Shown here: piece after piece, positions 17,450 through 25,075 of the stretch
Numbering within the stretch: position 1 is the stretch's first letter
How the letters are laid out: each line of letters begins with the position of its first letter
From: a bacterium
Lineage (GTDB): Bacteria; Methylomirabilota; Methylomirabilia; Methylomirabilales; 2-02-FULL-66-22
DNA: 64,000 nt
Assembly (NCBI GenBank): GCA_029580855.1
Contig: JAKPQH010000152.1
Span: forward strand, 48,379 to 112,378
Direction: 5' to 3'
The notes under the pieces: model-generated
What the model was told of the DNA's origin: nothing
The model's input: only the letters and a program-made list of their open reading frames with translations
The model's database searches: none
Made by a program: the position numbers and the translations under genes

Positions 17450-18527
17450 CGCCGCCGAAGGGAGGTACGCGGCCTTTCAAACCGGCGCGGCTCTGATGGC
17501 CGCGGCCATGCGCGGGAAGCCGGCCCGCATTCCGGTCCTGGCGCAGCTCCACGAGTTCGCGGCGGGGTATCTCGAGATCCCGCGGGAGGATTTCTTTCGG
17601 CGGCCCGAGATCATGGTTCCGGCCGTCCTCGAGGTGGAGCGTCAGTTCGGCGTGGATGTCGCGTCGGTCTCGTACGACGTCTACAACATCGAGGCCGAGG
17701 CGCTGGGGCAGCGCATCCGCTGGAGCGACGGCGGGATGCCGGACATCGATCGGGATGCGCCCCTCGTCCGCGACCGGGACGATCTGGCGCGTCTCCGCAC
17801 GCCGGATTTCGACGCGCAGCCGGCATGCCGCCGCGTCGTGGCTATGCACGCGCTGTTTCGGCGGCTCACGGGGATCGAGCCCGGCCTGAGCTTCTGCGCC
17901 CCGTTCACGCTGGCGACGCACCTCCGCGGGATCGAGCAGTTCGTGGTGGACATCTGCGCCGAACCCGCCTTCGCCCGCGATCTGCTGGCCAGGATCACGG
18001 ACGAGGTGCTGGGGCCGTGGATCGCCTACCAGCTGCGCCATTTCCCGAATACCCCCAAGATTTCCGGTGTAGACGCGACCGCCTCGCCCCCGATCGTCAA
18101 CCTGCCCCTGCTCCGCGATTGGGTGGCGCCGCCCATCCTGCGGCTGCGCGAACAGTTCGGCCCGCGGATCTGCGTGGCGAACTGGGTGGGGGAGCGGTAT
18201 CTGGAGCGGCCCCAGGACATGCTGGATCTCAAGCTGCAGGTCGGTCCCGGGTCGCTCCTCGGGCAGGACCCCGACGTCGAGACGCTGGGACCGGCGTTCT
18301 ACAAAGAGTATACGCGGCGGCGTGAGGTGCCGCTGATCCTCGGCGTCGGCGCCGCCTTTCTGGCCCAGGCACGACCCGCGGCCGTGGCGGCCCGCGTGCG
18401 GCGCTATGTGGAAACGGGGGCGCGCGGCGGGCGGTTCGCCCTGTACCTTTGCAACCTCGCGGCAAACACACCGCCGGAGAACGTCCGGGCCGCCGTGGAC
18501 GCGGCGCATGCGGCGCGTCCCGGGTAG
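17442..18527 (+). CDS. Uroporphyrinogen decarboxylase family protein
   Basis: TIM-barrel protein of 361 residues in the URO-D superfamily, which also holds corrinoid methyltransferases of the MtaA/CmuA type. The GTG at 17442 overlaps the gpsA stop by eight bases. Family features are the helix-rich N-terminus with RIPVLAQLHEFAAGY, the LSFCAPFTLATHL core and the terminal CNLAANTPPENVRAAV block seen in this branch. The Arg-rich N-terminus of true HemE is not apparent, so haem synthesis is unlikely; a methyl-transfer or unknown decarboxylation role is more plausible. Translational coupling to gpsA does not by itself explain its function. Confidence 0.8.
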   Translation: MSDAAEGRYAAFQTGAALMAAAMRGKPARIPVLAQLHEFAAGYLEIPREDFFRRPEIMVPAVLEVERQFGVDVASVSYDVYNIEAEALGQRIRWSDGGMPDIDRDAPLVRDRDDLARLRTPDFDAQPACRRVVAMHALFRRLTGIEPGLSFCAPFTLATHLRGIEQFVVDICAEPAFARDLLARITDEVLGPWIAYQLRHFPNTPKISGVDATASPPIVNLPLLRDWVAPPILRLREQFGPRICVANWVGERYLERPQDMLDLKLQVGPGSLLGQDPDVETLGPAFYKEYTRRREVPLILGVGAAFLAQARPAAVAARVRRYVETGARGGRFALYLCNLAANTPPENVRAAVDAAHAARPG

Positions 18528-18555
18528 GTCCGCGGGCGCCGCGGAGGCGGAGCAC

Positions 18556-19176
18556 ATGACGCGATGGACGCGCCTCTTGCAGTGGATCGGGCTGGCGGGA
18601 ATCGGGCTCTTTCTCGCGGCCGCCTTCAGCCCGCTCCCGAACGCCATGTTCCGGTGGTCCGCGGCGGCATCGGACATCCAGACGGCGGATGCCATCGTGG
18701 TCCTGGGGGCCGCCGTACAGGCCGACGGGACGCTCTCGTGCGACTCCCTGGTCCGGACCGTCAGGGCGGTCACCCTGTTTCGCGCGGGGCGCGCGCCGGT
18801 CGTCGTCTTCTCCGGCACGTCCCGCGACGGCGGGCCGAGCGAAGCGGACGTGCGCGCGGAGCTGGCGGCCCGGCTGGGCGTCCCCGTCGAGGCCATGCGC
18901 ACCGAGCCCACCGCCCTCACCACACGGGAGGAGGCGGTACGGATCGGCGGCATGTTGCGGGCGGAAAATGTCCGCCGGATCCTCCTGGTGACCGATTCGC
19001 AACACATGCGGCGCGCAGGCGCACTGTTCTCGCGCGGCGGCTTCCAGGTGTTCCCGGCGACCGTCGATGCGCGATCCGGCGCCGCGACATCGCCCGAGGC
19101 CCGACTGCGGCTCTTCCGGGATCTTCTCGGGGAGTGGCTGGCGCTGGGGTATTATCGCGTGGCAGGCTATCTGTGA
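18556..19176 (+). CDS. DUF218 (YdcF/SanA/ElyC-like) membrane-anchored protein
   Basis: Protein of 206 residues with an N-terminal membrane anchor (about residues 8-28) and a DUF218 domain at about 45-190. Family blocks are ADAIVVLGA near residue 48, VVFSGTSRDGGPSEAD, TREEAVRIG and ILLVTDSQHMRRA. Members of this family influence envelope and exopolysaccharide steps in enterobacteria, but the reaction is not established. The ATG at 18556 follows a GGAGGCGGAG run. Confidence 0.85.
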   Translation: MTRWTRLLQWIGLAGIGLFLAAAFSPLPNAMFRWSAAASDIQTADAIVVLGAAVQADGTLSCDSLVRTVRAVTLFRAGRAPVVVFSGTSRDGGPSEADVRAELAARLGVPVEAMRTEPTALTTREEAVRIGGMLRAENVRRILLVTDSQHMRRAGALFSRGGFQVFPATVDARSGAATSPEARLRLFRDLLGEWLALGYYRVAGYL

Positions 19177-19189
19177 GCCGGAGGCTAGG

Positions 19190-19570
19190 ATGACCGAGGC
19201 TGTCGTTGTGGTCCTGACGGGCGTCACCACGGGTGTGGCGCTGGGGATCGGCACGCGGGGGCTGCGGCTCCGTCCGGGCGATCTCGCGACCGCGGCCGGC
19301 AAGCTGCTGGAATGCCTCGGGCTGGTGCTGGTCTTCTTTACGGCCAACGCGGCGCTGGGTCTGGTCGCCATCCTGGGCGTCCGCTCGCTGACAGGGGCCT
19401 TCGTGTCCACCTATGCCATGAGCGATGTGGCCCTCGTGGGGATCTCCTTCATCCAGGGGTTGCTCTTCTTTTGCTGGCGCGAGACGAAGCCGCCGCGGCG
19501 GGCTCGCGGCCTCCGGGCCGGGCGCTCGGATCGGCGGGCCGAATCCACGGAGACGCGAGAAGGGAGTTGA
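19190..19570 (+). CDS. Small membrane protein of unknown function
   Basis: Protein of 126 residues from the ATG at 19190, which has a GGAGG just upstream. Two or three hydrophobic segments (about 4-22, 41-62, 76-94) precede a strongly basic tail rich in Arg. No family is recognised. It lies 13 bases after the DUF218 gene and one base before the next ATG, so it is part of this small operon. A role in the inner membrane is all that can be said. Confidence 0.6.
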   Translation: MTEAVVVVLTGVTTGVALGIGTRGLRLRPGDLATAAGKLLECLGLVLVFFTANAALGLVAILGVRSLTGAFVSTYAMSDVALVGISFIQGLLFFCWRETKPPRRARGLRAGRSDRRAESTETREGS

Positions 19571-19571
19571 C

Positions 19572-19979
19572 ATGAGCGAGACGAGCGCACCGACGGTCGG
19601 GGATTACCAGCGTGGGCTGGAGGTCATGGCGCGGCTCTGGGGTCAAGAGGTCGCAAACGACATGCTGCTGTTCTGGCGATCGGTCCATCCGGACATCGAA
19701 CGCTACATCACGGCCTTTGCCTTGGGCGACGTGTGGGCCCGGCCGACGCTCGATCTCAAGACGCGCAGCTTGATCTGTCTGGCGTCGGCCGTCGTCCTGG
19801 AGCGGGCCGACCAGATCCGTCTGCACACCCGCGGCGCGCTGCAGAACGGCGCCACGCCGGCGGAGGTGGCCGAAACGATCATCCAGCTGATGATCTACGC
19901 CGGGTTCCCCGCCGCCTGGCAGGCCATGGAGATCGCCAATCAGGTCATCGGCGACAGGCGAGAAGAGACAAAGGGTTAA
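19572..19979 (+). CDS. Carboxymuconolactone decarboxylase family protein
   Basis: All-helical protein of 135 residues in the CMD/AhpD-like family. The conserved core reads RSLICLASAVVLE, then IRLHTRGALQNGATPAEVAE and IYAGFPAAWQAM at about 68-120. The CxxC redox pair of AhpD is absent, so peroxidase-type chemistry is not supported; the His of RLHTRGAL is in the usual CMD position. The ATG at 19572 follows AAGGGAG at good spacing. The substrate is unknown; members occur widely beside catabolic genes. Confidence 0.86.
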   Translation: MSETSAPTVGDYQRGLEVMARLWGQEVANDMLLFWRSVHPDIERYITAFALGDVWARPTLDLKTRSLICLASAVVLERADQIRLHTRGALQNGATPAEVAETIIQLMIYAGFPAAWQAMEIANQVIGDRREETKG

Positions 19980-20240
19980 CCCCAAAGCGAGAACACTTGC
20001 CTCTCGCAAAGCCGCTAAGGGCGCAAAGAAGAGCCAGATCGTATCACGGGAACGCAAATCTCCAACGCGCCGTCCTCGGCCGTGCGTTCGCGGTCTCTAT
20101 GCGCCCGCAATCCACGCATCAGTTTTGGCGTCCCGGGTACCCAACGCTGGCGTTGGGTGACCTTGGTGAGATGCCGGATTTTGAGACAGGGCTAGGAAAC
20201 GGTAGAAGAGTTTTTCTCCGGCAGCACCAATTGGTGGAAT

Positions 20241-20264
20241 GGGGTCAGGTCTTGAAACATCAAT
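20241..20264 (+). repeat. Dispersed ~24-bp motif, copy 1
   Basis: Reads ggggtcaggtcttgaaacat then caat. It is one of three copies flanking the MNT/HEPN pair (others at 20525 and 21587). I have seen closely similar sequence near REP-associated or other small mobile elements in environmental genomes; that recollection is unverified. Confidence 0.55.
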
Positions 20265-20524
20265 ATTTCCACCGTATCCACGCCGGGTCTTATCGACAAA
20301 TGACGAACGCATGCGGTTAGCACGCCGCACATGCACCGGCTTATCCAGCGGGCGGGTCCGACTATTTGGCGTGCGGCCGTTCGGGTGACCAAGTTCCAGA
20401 TACTTCCCAATGTGGGAAGCGAGACGATCTTCGATTTCCGCATGTCGCGGCACGGGCTGTTTCTGACCTGTCCGCGGATTGAGGTAGATGTCGTGGCGGG
20501 AACCAGTGCGTACGGGTTCCGTGC

Positions 20525-20548
20525 GAGGTCAGGTCTTGAAGTATCAGT
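20525..20548 (+). repeat. Dispersed ~24-bp motif, copy 2
   Basis: Reads gaggtcaggtcttgaagtat then cagt, same orientation as copy 1, with 20 of 24 bases identical. It lies about 180 bases downstream of the HEPN gene stop. Confidence 0.55.
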
Positions 20549-20730
20549 CGCGAAACAGACCTGCGGTCATCGCGACGCCGGTCGCCACGCCAAGACGGAT
20601 TCTGGCCGAGGAGAATCAGGACGAAGTTGATTTGTCGATGCGGTGACGAGTGGATCTGCAGGGAGCGTGACACGCGGGGGGACTCAGAGGGCGAGAATCA
20701 CACAGTGGGGGCCTGACGCAGAGAACGGAG

Positions 20731-21123
20731 CTAGGCCAGTGATTCTTCCGCCCAGCGGACCACTGCCTCGGCGCTCGAAACGGCCTCCATGTATAGGTCT
20801 TCCGTTACCGGCTCGGCCAGCCCGGGGTATCGGGTCACTACTGCGAAACGCGTCAGCTGCTCCGCGTCTCGGATCTCGGCCGGAATCTGGACTCCCGCCT
20901 GATCGAGCAGGGTCAGCAGATGGGCGATGTCGTGGACGTACGGAAACGAGATGCCGCGTCGAATGAGCAAGGCCTTGATGGCCTTTTCGGCCGCTTGCTG
21001 GGCGTCAAAGCAGAGATCCTCGGGGTAGGCTTCGGGGATACGGGCCTTCGCCCGGGCCAAATTGCTGCGCGCCCGATTGAGGGATTCGCCCGGATCATCC
21101 GGGGGCAGGCGCTCATGCGGCAT
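20731..21123 (-). CDS. HEPN domain protein (MNT-associated, toxin-type)
   Basis: Protein of 130 residues matching the HEPN domain family: paired helices with SLNRARSNLARAKA, DLCFDAQQAAEKAIKALLI and a second half with RYPG near residue 98. It is encoded immediately after, and overlapping by 11 bases, a minimal nucleotidyltransferase gene, the standard MNT/HEPN module. In known modules HEPN is an RNase or target and MNT modifies it. The RX4-6H motif of active HEPN RNases is not clearly present (RGISFPYVHD has wider spacing), so activity is uncertain. Confidence 0.85.
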   Translation of the reverse strand: MPHERLPPDDPGESLNRARSNLARAKARIPEAYPEDLCFDAQQAAEKAIKALLIRRGISFPYVHDIAHLLTLLDQAGVQIPAEIRDAEQLTRFAVVTRYPGLAEPVTEDLYMEAVSSAEAVVRWAEESLA

Positions 21124-21454
21124 AGACGACCCGGCCCTCTCGGAGGGCTGGAGAGATAATCAGGGCATGGCTGTTGCGATAGCGCTCGACGTCCTCGGGT
21201 GTCACCACGATCACGTCGACCGCCTCGCCAACCCCGTGCAGATTTCGGTAGATCTGCGCCATCAACCCCAGACGATTCGCCCCGGCTTTGACGACGAGCA
21301 GGTCCACATCGCTGTGCCGGCCCATTCCGCCTCGCGCGGCCGATCCGAAGAGGATGATCTGCTCGGGGCGGGCCACGGCGACAATTCGCCGGACGATCTC
21401 TTCGAGTGTGGCTGGATTCACTGTCCGCTGGGTCGTCACGACATTCTGCGCCAC
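21113..21454 (-). CDS. Minimal nucleotidyltransferase (MNT, antitoxin-type)
   Basis: Protein of 113 residues with the polymerase-beta nucleotidyltransferase signature: GSAARG at residues 37-42 followed by HSDVDLLVV, giving the Asp pair at about 49 and 51 that binds metal. In MNT/HEPN modules the MNT protein transfers nucleotides to, or otherwise neutralises, the HEPN partner. It is first in the two-gene operon. An extended -10 element lies about 75 bases upstream of its ATG. Confidence 0.87.
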   Translation of the reverse strand: MAQNVVTTQRTVNPATLEEIVRRIVAVARPEQIILFGSAARGGMGRHSDVDLLVVKAGANRLGLMAQIYRNLHGVGEAVDVIVVTPEDVERYRNSHALIISPALREGRVVYAA

Positions 21455-21526
21455 TGGGGCTCGCGAGTGTACGTGTCACGGCGGTCGCTGAGAGCACGCG
21501 GTACGGTTGGCCGCCGTGTTGGAAAC

Positions 21527-21535
21527 ACTATACCA
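21527..21535 (-). promoter_or_regulatory. Extended -10 promoter element for the MNT/HEPN operon
   Basis: On the minus strand the sequence TGGTATAGT gives an extended -10 (TG, one base, TATAGT with five of six consensus matches). No good -35 is present at 16-18 bases, which is common for extended -10 promoters. It lies about 75 bases upstream of the MNT start. Confidence 0.35.
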
Positions 21536-21586
21536 CAGCCCTTGGGCAATCCACAACGCATCGGAACATCCATGTGGCATATGAAT

Positions 21587-21610
21587 GGGGCCAGGTTTTC
21601 AAGTATCAGT
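21587..21610 (+). repeat. Dispersed ~24-bp motif, copy 3
   Basis: Reads ggggccaggttttcaagtat then cagt, same orientation as the copies at 20241 and 20525. It lies on the opposite side of the MNT/HEPN pair, so the pair is bracketed by this motif. Confidence 0.5.
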
Positions 21611-21908
21611 CACAAGCGGAAGTTGCGTACTCGAGTCTTTTTCTACTGTCTAATGCTATCGGCCGCAACCCGCGGGCCCTTAACCCTGCTCAGAAAATAG
21701 TTGATGCCGACCACGCGGGCCGCGATGGGTGCCGGCTCCAAGGTACACGCGATGCCCAAGGTTCTCGAGCAAGCGGACTTGACAGTCCGGAGACCGTCCG
21801 GCAACGTGTAGGTTGCCACGAGGTGATGCGCCGGGGAACCATGAGGCAATAAAGTCGGACGACGAGGATCATCGCCGGGCGGCGGAACTGCGTCGGCCGG
21901 CACGGACC

Positions 21909-23009
21909 ATGAGCGACTTCGAAGCGACATCCCCCAATCTGCGCTCCCTGCTCTCGCAGCGCATCAGCGAGCTGGGCCTCAAGCTGGAGGGCTCGCCCGT
22001 GGAGCGCTATGTCCAGAGCCTCTATCGCGAACTCGAGCGCAAAGGCTTGCGGCACTTCCAACCGCGCTGCTATCTCACCGACGAGTGGGGCTGCCCCTCG
22101 GGCGAGCCGATCATCGGGGTCCCGTTCTACCTGGCGGACCCCCACCTGGCGCAGCTGGAGAAGGAGATCGACGACCTGGAGGACGAGCGGCAGATCCGGA
22201 TGTATTTCCGCCACGAGGCCGGCCATGCCTTCAACTACGCCTACCGACTTTACGCGACGCCGGAGTGGCGCGAGCTGTTCGGGCCGTTCCGTCGGCCCTA
22301 CCGCGATCGGTACCGGCCGGTGCCCTTCGACCGGAACTACGTCCGGCACATCGAGGGCTGGTACGCCCAGAAGCACCCGGACGAGGATTTCGCCGAGACC
22401 TTCGCCGTGTGGCTGACGCCGAAGTCCCGCTGGCGGACGCGCTACCGGGACTGGCCCGCGCTGCGCAAACTCCAGTACGTCGACCGCGTCGCCCGGGCCG
22501 TGCGGGACGCCGAACCGTCGGTCCGCCTGGCCTCGACGGATATTACGGTCGAGGAGATGCACATGACCGTGGAGGAGCTCTTCCAGGTCAACCAGGGCGA
22601 GGCGCCCCCCGTCGACGTCTCCCTGGACAACGATCTCCCCGACTTCTTCGTCCGCCGGGGCCGGAGGCGCCGCGGGGTCCGCCCGGCGTGGGAGATGGTC
22701 CGCGACCACCGCATGACGCTCATCGGCAAGGTCGAGTACTGGACCGGGGTCCACCGCAGCGTGGTTCGCGCCCTGGTCGACAGCATCGCCCGGGCCGCGG
22801 AGCGCCTCCAGCTCTACGTGGACATCCGGCGCGAGTCCGCGGCGCTGCTGGAGCTGACGGCATACACGACCACCCTGGCGATGAACTACCTGACCCGGCG
22901 GAGCTTCGTGCCGCGCCCCCGTCGTCCCGCCGGCCGCGCGCCGCGCACGGCGGCGCCGGTTGAGGAGACCCATGGCGAAACTCCAGATCGGGATCGCGCA
23001 CCAGCCTGA
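21909..23009 (+). CDS. Putative zinc-binding metallopeptidase
   Basis: Protein of 366 residues. The zinc site HExxH is at residues 102-106 (RHEAGHAFNY), with a probable third ligand Glu at about 163 in DEDFAETFAVWL, a gluzincin-like arrangement. No signal peptide or membrane helix is seen, so it is probably cytoplasmic. The middle and C-terminal parts are helical and rich in Arg. The ATG at 21909 begins the first helix; in-frame sequence upstream has no domain character. The last 38 bases overlap the start of the ATP-grasp gene, so the two products are very likely made together and may act on the same peptide or protein. The substrate is unknown. Confidence 0.8.
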   Translation: MSDFEATSPNLRSLLSQRISELGLKLEGSPVERYVQSLYRELERKGLRHFQPRCYLTDEWGCPSGEPIIGVPFYLADPHLAQLEKEIDDLEDERQIRMYFRHEAGHAFNYAYRLYATPEWRELFGPFRRPYRDRYRPVPFDRNYVRHIEGWYAQKHPDEDFAETFAVWLTPKSRWRTRYRDWPALRKLQYVDRVARAVRDAEPSVRLASTDITVEEMHMTVEELFQVNQGEAPPVDVSLDNDLPDFFVRRGRRRRGVRPAWEMVRDHRMTLIGKVEYWTGVHRSVVRALVDSIARAAERLQLYVDIRRESAALLELTAYTTTLAMNYLTRRSFVPRPRRPAGRAPRTAAPVEETHGETPDRDRAPA

Positions 23010-23976
23010 TGGACAGCCCGAGGCGCCGAGCCCCGGCGGGCGCAAGCGGCGGACCGACGTCGAGCAGATCACGGAGATCCTCACGCGCGCCGGCCACGAG
23101 GTGTTCTCCGTGGCGGTGGACGGGTCGCGGGAGTGCCTCGGGCGCCTGGGGCAGGTGAAGGCCGACCTCCTCTTCAACCTGGTGGAGGCCTTCGGGGACG
23201 ACGACACGAAAGAGCCGCATGTGGCCGCGCACTACGAGCTCCTGGGGCTGCGCTACACCGGCTCGGGTCCCCGTGGCCTCTTTCTCGCCATGGACAAGGC
23301 GCAAACGAAGAAGGTCCTCCATTTTCACGGGATCCTCACGCCCCGGTTCGTCACGGTGTTTCACGGCCGGCTGGAGTGGGCGCACGACATCGACTTTCCG
23401 GTGATCGTCAAGCCGGCCCGCGAGGACGGGTCCATCGGCATCGGCTTCCAAGCCCTGGCGGGGAGCATCAAAGAATTGATGGAGCGGATCGACCAGCTCC
23501 ACGCGGACTTCAATCACCCGGTGCTCATCGAGCAGTACATCGAGGGGCGGGAGATCAACGTCGGCGTCCTGGGCAACACCAGCGCCGCGGCCTTCCCACC
23601 GGTGGAGCTGGACCTCTCTCATCTTCCGGAGGGGACGCCCCGGATCGCCGGAACCGAGGTCAAATGGCACGAGGGAACACGGGCCTACCGCGGGAGCAAG
23701 TACGTCGTGCCGGAGGACCTCCCCCCGGGAGTGGTGGAGCAGCTGCAGGCCGCCGCGCTCACGAGTTTCCAGGCGCTCGACCTTCGGGACTACGCGCGGT
23801 TCGACTTCCGTCTCGCGCCGGACAACAAGGTATATTTGATCGAAGCCAACCCGAACCCCTACCTTCACTCGGGGGCGGATTTCATCCGCGGCGCCCGCGC
23901 CTCCGGCCGGACCCACCCGCAGACCATCCTGGAGATCGTCGAAGCAGCGCTATCCCGCTACGAAGTCCGCGCCTGA
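22972..23976 (+). CDS. ATP-grasp protein, D-Ala-D-Ala ligase-like
   Basis: Protein of 334 residues from the ATG at 22972 (ribosome site GAGGAG). The ATP-grasp fold is clear: VIVKPAREDGSIGIG holds the ATP-binding lysine and small loop, VLIEQYIEGREINVGV follows, and the Mg-binding end is YLIEANPNPYL. The N-terminal domain with FNLVEAFGDDD and YTGSGPRG resembles D-alanine ligases. The family catalyses carboxylate-amine ligation through an acyl phosphate. The gene is embedded at the 3' end of a metallopeptidase gene, so it probably belongs to a peptide-modifying pair rather than peptidoglycan synthesis (inference). Confidence 0.86.
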   Translation: MAKLQIGIAHQPDGQPEAPSPGGRKRRTDVEQITEILTRAGHEVFSVAVDGSRECLGRLGQVKADLLFNLVEAFGDDDTKEPHVAAHYELLGLRYTGSGPRGLFLAMDKAQTKKVLHFHGILTPRFVTVFHGRLEWAHDIDFPVIVKPAREDGSIGIGFQALAGSIKELMERIDQLHADFNHPVLIEQYIEGREINVGVLGNTSAAAFPPVELDLSHLPEGTPRIAGTEVKWHEGTRAYRGSKYVVPEDLPPGVVEQLQAAALTSFQALDLRDYARFDFRLAPDNKVYLIEANPNPYLHSGADFIRGARASGRTHPQTILEIVEAALSRYEVRA

Positions 23977-24369
23977 CGGCGCGCGGGCGCGCGATGGCCC
24001 GGGATCGCGACACACGCACCTCGAACCGATCGGCCACACAACTCGCGGGCCGCACGAACGGCTCGAGTTTCCGGGCTTGTCGGTGCGGAGTGAGACGGCC
24101 GCACCGGCCCGGTGCGACGGCCGTTCGACGAGTCCAATCGACGCAAAGAGAATTCGGCTCCAACGTTTCACGCCATGGCGCCGGAGCCGCAAAGAAAGGC
24201 GCGTTTCGGTTTCTTGGCGGAGAAATCTCGGTCGTCTCGGCGGTCGTGGCGGGTTGGGCGAGAGAACTGGAACGTGTGGAAGCCGTGCCCCTCGCGCTTT
24301 GTGGGGTGTGAGCTCCGCGTCGGCGGCAGTCCCGGACCGCCGTGTACGGCCGTGTGCCCCGGTGGCGGT
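23977..24369. other. Intergenic region between convergent operons
   Basis: About 390 bases where the plus-strand ATP-grasp gene and the minus-strand trehalose operon converge. A GC-rich inverted repeat (gcgcgcgggcgcgc, about 23980-23994) directly follows the ATP-grasp stop and may act in termination. The rest holds degenerate cgcaaag-type repeat sequence near 24140-24200. No gene is supported. Confidence 0.45.
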
Positions 24370-25071
24370 TTACACATGCGTCAGATGGTCGTCGTCCCTC
24401 TCCCGCTTGCGGAACCGGCTCTCCAGGATCTCCCGGGCCAGCTCCTTTCCGCCGAGGCCGAACGCCAGGGCCAGGGCCAGGACGCTCCCCCCGAAGGCGA
24501 TCCCGAAGGTGAGCAGCACCATCTCGCGCGCGATGCCGAGCTGTGTGAGGGCGGCGGCACCGGCGAAGATCAGGACCAGCCAGCGCACGGCGCCGGCGAT
24601 AAGCGGCGCGAGGGCGACCTGGGCGTTCACCGCGGCGATCAGGACCGCCTGGGCCATGAAATTCGCCAGAAGCCACCCGACCATCCAGACCAGGGCGGCG
24701 ATAACCAGGTTGGGCAGGAAGCGGACGACCCCTGCGGCCAGGCCGACGGTGGCCGGCATCTCCAGCGCCTCGATGCTGGTGAGGAGCGCTACGAAGAGAA
24801 TCGTCCAGAAGACCAGCCGGCCGATCACCTGCGAGGGAAGCTGGCCGATGCCGCTGCGGCTCAAGCTGGCCGTGAGCCCCCAACGGGCGCAACGGGCGTC
24901 CAGGTCCAGCATCCGGAAGACGTGGACGGCGAGGCGGCGCGCGATGGCCGCTGTCGCCCAGCCCACGACGATCACGGCCGCCATGGCCAGCAGGCGAGGG
25001 GCCACGTGGGCCAGCCGCTCCACCACGTCGCGAAACGAGGCCACCAGGATGTTGCTCCACGCGTCTCCCAT
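24370..25071 (-). CDS. Conserved TM-helix-repeat protein (MscS-related)
   Basis: Inner-membrane protein of 233 residues with four or more hydrophobic segments (about 25-45, 75-95, 110-135, 160-205), matching the conserved TM-helix repeat family related to small mechanosensitive channels. The final helix ends in GGSVLALALAFGLGGKELA, like the pore-lining helix of that family, but there is no MscS beta-domain. The ATG at 25071 has GGAGGT upstream and lies four bases after the GT81-like gene. As last gene of the trehalose operon, a role in solute release or volume control is plausible but not shown. Confidence 0.8.
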   Translation of the reverse strand: MGDAWSNILVASFRDVVERLAHVAPRLLAMAAVIVVGWATAAIARRLAVHVFRMLDLDARCARWGLTASLSRSGIGQLPSQVIGRLVFWTILFVALLTSIEALEMPATVGLAAGVVRFLPNLVIAALVWMVGWLLANFMAQAVLIAAVNAQVALAPLIAGAVRWLVLIFAGAAALTQLGIAREMVLLTFGIAFGGSVLALALAFGLGGKELAREILESRFRKRERDDDHLTHV

Positions 25072-25075
25072 GTTC

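Larger units (their letters stand above)
19980..20730. other. Repeat-bearing intergenic region, no supported gene
   Basis: About 750 bases. It starts with a degenerate gcaaag/cgctaag/gcgcaaag repeat (about 19997-20030) of the kind common between genes in many high-GC environmental genomes. Two copies of a roughly 24-base motif (20241-20264 and 20525-20548) follow, listed separately. Open frames in this stretch have no ribosome site or family match. I read it as decayed mobile-element sequence. Confidence 0.5.
21455..21908. other. Intergenic region upstream of two divergent operons
   Basis: About 450 bases between the divergent MNT/HEPN and metallopeptidase operons. It holds a minus-strand promoter-like element (21527-21535), the third copy of the dispersed motif (21587-21610) and a small hairpin cggact/agtccg at about 21774-21789. 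In-frame sequence upstream of the metallopeptidase ATG shows no domain character. No RNA gene is visible. Confidence 0.5.

Noticed and set aside
20097..20453. Minus-strand 118-codon frame in the repeat region
   Set aside because: No ribosome site, no recognisable domain, and it contains a copy of the dispersed motif.
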